Below are positions 1-4,427 of a stretch of DNA of 5,805 nucleotides, piece by piece; the first letter of the stretch is position 1; each line of letters starts with the position of its first letter. The notes under the pieces are model-generated. The model was not told the DNA's origin. It saw nothing but the letters and a program-made list of their open reading frames with translations, and made no database searches. The DNA is from Draconibacterium orientale (GTDB lineage: Bacteria > Bacteroidota > Bacteroidia > Bacteroidales > JAADGE01): assembly GCA_020718265.1 (NCBI GenBank), contig DYSM01000189.1, positions 1-5,805 on the forward strand, read 5' to 3'. A program made the translations under genes and the position numbers.

Positions 1-53
1 CGCTATATTGTAAAGAATTTCAACAAGTTATGAGTTTTCTTACAAGCACTAAT

Positions 54-102
54 TATGAAATATGAAATATGAAATATGAAATTTAAAATTTGAAATAGGA
101 AA
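54..102. repeat. Tandem array of 7-bp units (TATGAAA), four perfect and three degenerate
   Basis: Four exact TATGAAA copies run head to tail at 54-60, 61-67, 68-74 and 75-81. The same 7-bp register continues as TTTAAAA, TTTGAAA and TAGGAAA to 102. This pattern is read directly from the sequence. Short AT-rich heptad arrays of this type are common between Bacteroidetes genes and can change copy number by slippage. No function can be assigned. Confidence 0.9.
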
Positions 103-132
103 ATTTAATCCTTGAAAACTCGGAACAAAAAA

Positions 133-190
133 TGACAATATTTGACTATAAATGACTACTTTATGACAAAAAAAATGACCGGTTTATGAC
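133..190 (-). repeat. Six GTCA elements spaced 10-12 bp (degenerate GTCATttwta array)
   Basis: On the plus strand TGAC begins at 133, 143, 153, 164, 176 and 187, giving spacings of 10, 10, 11, 12 and 11 bp. On the minus strand most units read GTCAT followed by an AT-rich filler of 5-8 bases. The spacing is close to one DNA helical turn, so the elements would lie on roughly one face of the helix. This may be a worn minisatellite with a unit of about 11 bp, or a set of protein-binding sites for a gene left of the window. The sequence alone does not decide between them. Confidence 0.6.
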
Positions 191-200
191 AAAATATTGC

Positions 201-503
201 TTACTCTTTTTTCAATAATCGTAAGCCTAAACCGACCAAAAAAATGGCAAAAGCTAAAAAATCAGCGACACCCAAAGCTGAGTACAAAGTGCCTATTTCT
301 GAAAATGAATAACCCTCTTTTGAGATAAAATGAGTAAGTAATATTTGCGAAAATTGAATTAACAAGTTAGAAAGACCGCCGATAAACATCAAAATCGAAG
401 TCGTATCCGATTTGCGAAACATGTGGATACCGGTTATGAGCGCAAATGCTCCGGCTAAAAGTAAACTTGGTAAAGCTGTTAAAAATGTTCCTATTTCTGA
501 CAT
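201..503 (-). CDS. Small three-helix integral membrane protein, family not recognised
   Basis: A 100-residue hydrophobic protein. Three likely membrane helices are visible at about residues 7-28, 36-58 and 73-96. Basic residues follow the first (R30, K31) and the last (R95, K98, K99). I recognise no family and assign no function. The N-terminal SEIGTFLTAL (2-11) recurs as SEIGTLYSAL (68-77), each leading into a membrane helix that ends in basic residues, so helices 1 and 3 may be an internal duplication. The ATG at 503 is the first in frame and keeps the full first helix. The next Met (M28) would remove that helix. No Shine-Dalgarno sequence is present, as is usual in Bacteroidetes; the bases before ATG are the U tract of the upstream gene's terminator. 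A consensus promoter box at 539-546 could drive it alone. The helix pattern makes a real gene likely, but no homology supports it. Confidence 0.7.
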   Translation of the reverse strand: MSEIGTFLTALPSLLLAGAFALITGIHMFRKSDTTSILMFIGGLSNLLIQFSQILLTHFISKEGYSFSEIGTLYSALGVADFLAFAIFLVGLGLRLLKKE

Positions 504-538
504 AAAAAATGTCCGAACGCATTAGAGCATTCGGACAT
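504..538 (-). terminator. Strong intrinsic terminator of the four-cohesin gene
   Basis: The arms at 527-538 and 509-520 pair over 12 positions around a 6-base loop (521-526). The only non-Watson-Crick position is 518/529. In minus-strand RNA it is a G-U wobble, whereas in plus-strand RNA it would be a C-A mismatch, so the hairpin is built for minus-strand transcription. A run of T follows on the minus strand (509-504). It lies 20 bp past the TAG stop of the 1225-residue gene and touches the ATG of the next gene. Confidence 0.9.
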
Positions 539-572
539 CAAATCTATAAAAATAAATGCTATTTTTCGACAA
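539..572 (-). promoter_or_regulatory. Candidate Bacteroidetes promoter for the small membrane-protein gene
   Basis: On the minus strand TAGATTTG (546-539) matches the Bacteroidetes -7 consensus TAnnTTTG exactly. A TTG lies 23 bases upstream (572-570), at the long end of the accepted spacing. Transcription would start near 532-536, inside the first arm of the terminator hairpin, leaving a leader of roughly 30 bases before the ATG at 503. The box sits between the stop codon of the cohesin gene and the hairpin. The match is seen directly; activity is inferred. Confidence 0.45.
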
Positions 573-3500
573 CAATTTTACGAACCAGCGTAGAATTATC
601 GTCAAACGTGAGGGTCAAAAAGTAAACGCCGGCTGCAATTCCGTGCAAATCAATCACATTTGATTTTGAATTTTCAAACGCATTGCGATATATTTCCTGA
701 CCGAGAACCGTGCGCATGTCAAGCGTATAATTTCGAGCGGTTTTTAAATTTATCGACAAAACGTTCGTTGCCGGATTCGGATACACCGACATTTCAGAAT
801 TTTCAACATCTTCAACACTCACAGGCGATTTTACCTGAAGTTTGTATGTAGATGTCGCCGTTAAACCGAATCTGTCAGTTGCCGTAATTCGAATGTAAAG
901 TATTTGTTCAGAAGAAGTTACACCGCTCAATGTTTGCGTTTCAGCGTTATACGAAAGCCAAGTCGGAAGCGGCGAACCGTCGTCCAAAGTTGCCGAAAGC
1001 GTAATTTTATCGAAACGGTTTGCATCTGCAAAATTATCCGATGAAATTGCAAATTGGTATGGCGAATCGGTAAATGTCACTTGGTCGGCGATGTCCGTTT
1101 GGCGCGTCGGAGCCACGTTTCGTTCAAAAATCAATTCGAGCTGCGATGCGTTTACGCCTGCGACTGTTGCTGTAAAATTATGAACGCTTGCGGGTTGCAT
1201 TTCAACTTCGGTTCCGAGACTATTGTCGCGGAAAGCCACAAAAATATTGTTCAAATTCAGTTCGGAGACTTGAATTCCGTACGTGCCTGCCGACGGGACT
1301 TTGTAAGTCATCGGAATTGTGTATAAATCGGTCGAGAAATTCAAGGAATTTATGGCAAATTCTATGTTTGAATTCAAATCAACCGTTGAAATTTGCGGAA
1401 CATTTTCACCCCAAGAATAACGTTTATAGGCATCAAAATCGCCGTCAAAACCGGCGGAAGCCTCATCCATAAAGCGGATGACTGTTTCGTCGGAATATCC
1501 GCCGGATTCGATTTTCAAACGCATGACATCTGGCAAATTTTTGGGAGTTTTCCAAAATGGCTGGTCGTCGTGGGTGCGCGCAATCGTAGGAATTGTAAAC
1601 GTTCCGCCCGCCGAATTATCTGTTTTGATAAAAAATCCCTGACTCATCGGAATATAGCGCGAACCGCCATTCACAGACAAACCCGGCGTTTGGTAGGTCG
1701 GACCTGCAACGTTGTAATATTTGTAATTATCGGCAGCATCGTCGTAATAATAAACGGTATTATTTACATTGGAAAGCGGCATCGCCTCCCAGTCCAAAGC
1801 CGAAGTAAAGGGGTTTGAAACCAAGTTCCAACCGTCAAAGTCAGTATAAGGCAAGCCGTTTGTGGCGTTTCCTGCGTGTGTGGAATACGAAGCCGTTGTA
1901 GGATAGCCTGCAACATTGTAATTCAATTCGCCGTTAAAAGTTACTGTCGATTCGGGATAATAGTAAATGTAACCTTTTGACGGACTGAGCGATCCGGTCG
2001 GTTCTTGCCAACCGGGTGTAGTTGCATAAAAATAATCGGGACCTGTCCACCAATCGTCCATTGTTTCATCATAATAATAGAAATTCACTGTATTGAAAGT
2101 CGTTACGGGCGCAGCAACAATGGGCGAACCCACAAAGTGCCACTGTCCTGTTTCGCCGTTAGCTTTTTTCAAAAAACGTTGCACGCGCGCTTGAACACCG
2201 CTATTATTCTGAATCAAAGAACCGTCTCCGTTGATATTGGATTGCACGATTAATCCGGCAGAACCGGCGGCGTTTGTTATTGCTCCGCTTACTGTCATTT
2301 GTCCGTTCGGTGCAATAGTTACACTCGACAAATTTTCAATGGCAATATTGTTGCAAACAGCAGTTAAGATACCGTCATCCACAATCGGATACCGCGGCAT
2401 TCCGTTCGGTATTCTAACATTGTGAAGTGCAGTCGGGATAATTTCGAGTGTCCAGTTTGTAATATCTTGCCAATCGGTGCTCGTTGAGCCGTCCCAATAC
2501 AAATCTATAATCACTTGCCCGACTTCCCAAGTTGCAAGCATTTCAACAGGTATGGAGTTAGAAAGTTCGCGCAAAGTTGGGTCGTCCGACCACGTTACGG
2601 GTGCAACACCGGTTGCTCCGACATTTACTGTAAAGTTCAGATTGAAAAACAAGCCGTTTGCCAAAGCCATTGCAGTCGGGTAATCGTTGTAAACAAACAT
2701 TAATTTTCCCAAAACGGCATCGTTTACAATAACAAGTTCGGCAATGTTTATACCTGCTGCCCAATCGGAAGTGCTGACATACGTGAGTTTGGTTTCATCG
2801 TAATCAATTGTCCATTGAAAACCTGTTAAATCCGCAATAATTTGTGCCGTAACGGGAACAATGACAGGCAATCCGGGCGTTCCGGCAACCGTTCCTATTG
2901 TTAAAACGGCATTGGAAGGCGTGGCTATCGTAACGCTGCCGTCAGTCCAAGTTGTCGTAATTTCCAGACCTGAAGTATTTGATAATTCGCGCAAAGTCGG
3001 GTCATCCGACCAAATTACAGGTGCGACACCCGATGCTCCGGCTAAAATATTGAAATTCAGGTCGAAAAAAGTTCCGCTTGCTATCGCTGTCGGCGTAGGA
3101 TAATCGTTATACACAATCATTAATTTACCTGCAACGGCATCATTTACAATCACAACTTGCGCAACATTCACGCCGGCGTTCCAATTTGAACACGATGTGT
3201 ATGTGAGCTTAGTTTGGTCGTAGTCCACTGTAAATTGAAAACCGGTCATGTCGGAAATATCAACAGCAGAAACGGGCACAACCACAGGCGAACCGGCGAT
3301 TCCGGCAACATCCGTAATCTCCAAAGTCGGACTTGCAGGTGCAGGAATCGTTACACTTCCGTTTAACCAACTTGTTGTAATTTCTTGTCCGCTTGTGTTT
3401 GAAAGTTCTCTTACAGTCGGGTCATCTGACCAAACAATTGTTGCGACACCGGAAGCTCCGCCCAAAATATTGAAATTCAAATTAAAAAATGTTGCGTTTG

Positions 3501-4236
3501 CAATTGTTGTCGGATCCGGATAATCGTTATACACAACAACCAATTTTCCGGCAACGGCATCGTCCACAATGGTAAGCTGTGCTGCATCTACGCCGGCGTT
3601 CCAGCCCGAACACGATGTATATGTCAATTTTGTTTGGTCGTAATCTACCGTAAACTGAAAACCCGACATGTTTGAAATATCGGCAGCCGTAACCGGCACA
3701 ACAACCGCAGAACCGGCTGTTCCTGCAACATCGTCGATGTCTATGTTCGCCGAAGTCGGTGTTGAAATAGTTATACTTCCGTCAAGCCAAGTTCCTGTGA
3801 TTTCAGCAGGAACTAAATTTGAGAGTTCGCGCTGCGTAGGATTATCAGACCAGACTAAATTTGCAGTTCCTGTTGCGCCGGTTTTTACAATAAACGTTAT
3901 ATCGCAAAGTTTACCTGACGCAATGGTAACAGAAGACGGATTGTTATTTCCGACTACAGTAACTTTTCCCGAGATTGCAGAATTTACAGTAATTCCGCCG
4001 CTTGTGCCCGCTGCCCAATTTGAGAAACTGACAAATTGCAATTTCGATGCGTCAAACTCAATCGTCCACTGATAACCTGCAAGATTTGTCAAGTTCTGTG
4101 CGTTTATCGGCACGGTTACACTTGAACCTGCGACACCCGAAACCTCGTCAATATCAAGCGTTGCCTGTGCAAATACAGTTATCGAAAAAAATAAAAAAAA
4201 GGATGTAAAAACTATTTGTTTCAAAAATTCTTTCAT
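559..4236 (-). CDS. Secreted T9SS protein with four tandem cohesin-type domains (scaffold-like)
   Basis: A complete 1225-residue surface protein with no visible catalytic domain. A signal peptide covers residues 1-23 or 1-25 (basic start, phenylalanine-rich core, V-F-A and A-Q-A cleavage options). Four cohesin-type domains follow at about 26-158, 164-297, 304-438 and 444-577. Each has the AG-x-V-x-VPV strand, a GFQ(W/F)T(I/V)xYD..KL core and a W-S-D-(D/N)-P-T-x-RELSN motif near its end. Then come a WDGST..DW..NW module (about 579-690), a beta-rich region with GQWHFVGSP and GWNLVSNPF motifs (about 691-890), another beta-rich domain (about 900-1041), a cadherin/He_PIG-like domain (about 1053-1136) and a type A T9SS sorting domain (about 1149-1225; SVYPNPATN, ending LVRKIVVEK). 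Export through the T9SS to the cell surface or medium is therefore expected. Known cohesins bind dockerins, and the upstream neighbour carries a dockerin-like module. Binding here is inference. The ATG at 4236 is fixed by the signal peptide; an AGGT 4 bases upstream is only a weak ribosome site. Confidence 0.93.
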   Translation of the reverse strand: MKEFLKQIVFTSFFLFFSITVFAQATLDIDEVSGVAGSSVTVPINAQNLTNLAGYQWTIEFDASKLQFVSFSNWAAGTSGGITVNSAISGKVTVVGNNNPSSVTIASGKLCDITFIVKTGATGTANLVWSDNPTQRELSNLVPAEITGTWLDGSITISTPTSANIDIDDVAGTAGSAVVVPVTAADISNMSGFQFTVDYDQTKLTYTSCSGWNAGVDAAQLTIVDDAVAGKLVVVYNDYPDPTTIANATFFNLNFNILGGASGVATIVWSDDPTVRELSNTSGQEITTSWLNGSVTIPAPASPTLEITDVAGIAGSPVVVPVSAVDISDMTGFQFTVDYDQTKLTYTSCSNWNAGVNVAQVVIVNDAVAGKLMIVYNDYPTPTAIASGTFFDLNFNILAGASGVAPVIWSDDPTLRELSNTSGLEITTTWTDGSVTIATPSNAVLTIGTVAGTPGLPVIVPVTAQIIADLTGFQWTIDYDETKLTYVSTSDWAAGINIAELVIVNDAVLGKLMFVYNDYPTAMALANGLFFNLNFTVNVGATGVAPVTWSDDPTLRELSNSIPVEMLATWEVGQVIIDLYWDGSTSTDWQDITNWTLEIIPTALHNVRIPNGMPRYPIVDDGILTAVCNNIAIENLSSVTIAPNGQMTVSGAITNAAGSAGLIVQSNINGDGSLIQNNSGVQARVQRFLKKANGETGQWHFVGSPIVAAPVTTFNTVNFYYYDETMDDWWTGPDYFYATTPGWQEPTGSLSPSKGYIYYYPESTVTFNGELNYNVAGYPTTASYSTHAGNATNGLPYTDFDGWNLVSNPFTSALDWEAMPLSNVNNTVYYYDDAADNYKYYNVAGPTYQTPGLSVNGGSRYIPMSQGFFIKTDNSAGGTFTIPTIARTHDDQPFWKTPKNLPDVMRLKIESGGYSDETVIRFMDEASAGFDGDFDAYKRYSWGENVPQISTVDLNSNIEFAINSLNFSTDLYTIPMTYKVPSAGTYGIQVSELNLNNIFVAFRDNSLGTEVEMQPASVHNFTATVAGVNASQLELIFERNVAPTRQTDIADQVTFTDSPYQFAISSDNFADANRFDKITLSATLDDGSPLPTWLSYNAETQTLSGVTSSEQILYIRITATDRFGLTATSTYKLQVKSPVSVEDVENSEMSVYPNPATNVLSINLKTARNYTLDMRTVLGQEIYRNAFENSKSNVIDLHGIAAGVYFLTLTFDDNSTLVRKIVVEK
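562..792 (-). other. T9SS type A C-terminal sorting domain of the four-cohesin protein
   Basis: Residues about 1149-1225 show the classic pattern: VYPNPATNVLSINL, then a D-x-R-x-V-LGQ-E strand, an IDL.GI.AGVYFLTL block and a final LVRKIVVEK. In this family the domain directs export by the type IX system and is normally removed by the sortase-like peptidase as the protein is attached at the surface. Confidence 0.93.
2506..4161 (-). repeat. Four tandem cohesin-domain repeats encoded in the 1225-residue gene
   Basis: The units are about 414-420 bp. The matching positions L27, I165, L305 and L445 are 138, 140 and 140 residues apart. The WSD(D/N)PTxRELSN motif occurs at 129-140, 269-280, 409-420 and 549-560. 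Units 2 and 3 are the closest pair: both contain GFQFTVDYDQTKLTYTSCS and both carry one Cys there. Units 1 and 4 share QWTI and WAAG instead. The DNA of the units has diverged more than the protein, with many synonymous changes, so the duplications are not recent and the protein sequence seems to be under selection. Confidence 0.93.
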
Positions 4237-4281
4237 TCTGACCTAATTAAAAATTTATTTTCGAGATAAAATACCTCTGAA

Positions 4282-4350
4282 AAAAGAATACAAAACCTGA
4301 GTACAATTTTATGCACACATTTTGATTTGTATTTCAAATTGTATTCTTTT
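4282..4350. repeat. Perfect 12-bp inverted repeat (AAAAGAATACAA) with an extra TTGTATT copy
   Basis: AAAAGAATACAA at 4282-4293 is matched exactly by its reverse complement at 4339-4350, with 45 bp between. TTGTATT also occurs at 4327-4333, a direct copy 12 bp from the one at 4339. TACAATTT (4302-4309) can instead pair with AAATTGTA (4336-4343), which overlaps the same arm. The elements overlap both promoter candidates of the cohesin gene, so they may be operator half-sites or alternative leader folds. The pairing is seen; the role is inferred. Confidence 0.5.
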
Positions 4351-4391
4351 AAAGACTGTCCGCAAGATATTTTTTTGCAGACAGTCTTTAA
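4349..4391 (-). terminator. 12-bp hairpin downstream of the dockerin-type gene
   Basis: The arms at 4349-4360 and 4380-4391 pair perfectly over 12 bp. After one mismatch, about six more pairs form toward the loop (4362-4367 with 4373-4378). No T run follows on either strand, so it is not a textbook intrinsic terminator. It may back up the hairpin at 4405-4427 or protect a 3' end. The TTG of one promoter candidate for the next gene lies inside its inner stem. Confidence 0.5.
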
Positions 4392-4400
4392 CATCGGCCG

Positions 4401-4427
4401 AAAATCTCTGTTATTTTACAACAGAGA
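4401..4427 (-). terminator. Hairpin spanning the stop codon of the dockerin-type gene, followed by T4
   Basis: The arms at 4405-4412 and 4420-4427 pair over 8 bp around a 7-base loop. On the minus strand TTTT follows (4404-4401). The TAA stop (4413-4411) and the last codons lie inside the hairpin, so a ribosome at the stop would cover it. It is plausible as a weak terminator acting together with the larger hairpin just downstream. Confidence 0.5.

Larger units (their letters stand above)
1..200. other. Gene-free AT-rich region with two tandem-repeat arrays
   Basis: I find no supportable gene here. The stretch lies downstream of the small membrane-protein gene, whose TAA is at 203-201, and is very AT-rich. 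It contains a 7-bp tandem array (54-102) and a phased GTCA array (133-190), each listed separately. Plus-strand frame 3 is open from the window edge to a TGA at 63-65, about 20 codons. That is too short to call, although it could be the tail of a convergent gene. The minus strand has no ATG in positions 1-65, so any next minus-strand gene must start left of the window. No clear terminator hairpin follows the small gene; there is only a T8 run on the minus strand (168-175). Confidence 0.6.
4237..4410 (-). promoter_or_regulatory. Intergenic region with candidate promoter of the four-cohesin gene
   Basis: This 174-bp AT-rich gap must hold the 3' end signals of the dockerin gene and the start signals of the cohesin gene. 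On the minus strand TTG (4365-4363), 19 bases, then TACAATTTG (4343-4335) resembles the Bacteroidetes promoter but has three rather than two bases between TA and TTTG. A second weaker candidate is TTTG (4294-4291), 17 bases, then TATTTTAT (4273-4266). I see no exact TAnnTTTG in the gap. Leader length would be about 90 or about 25 bases, depending on which is used. Confidence 0.35.

Noticed and set aside
3..65. About 20 open codons at the left edge on the plus strand, possibly the tail of a convergent gene
   Set aside because: An open stretch this short is expected by chance, the frame ends inside the heptamer array, and there is no motif to support it. It needs sequence to the left.
54..190. 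CRISPR array
   Set aside because: The repeat units are only 7 or about 11 bp, with no unique spacers of CRISPR size.
2558..2764. 68-codon minus-strand frame inside cohesin unit 4
   Set aside because: It overlaps the real gene in another frame; its Cys- and Arg-rich content is typical of an out-of-frame reading.
660..4072. Several plus-strand open frames of 60-140 codons across the cohesin gene
   Set aside because: They are antisense shadows of the long minus-strand gene, show no domain pattern or signal, and recur because the cohesin repeats recur.
2506..4161. Recent DNA duplication or mobile repeat
   Set aside because: The units match at protein level with many synonymous differences, so they are old domain duplications within one gene. 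No insertion-sequence ends or transposase are visible.
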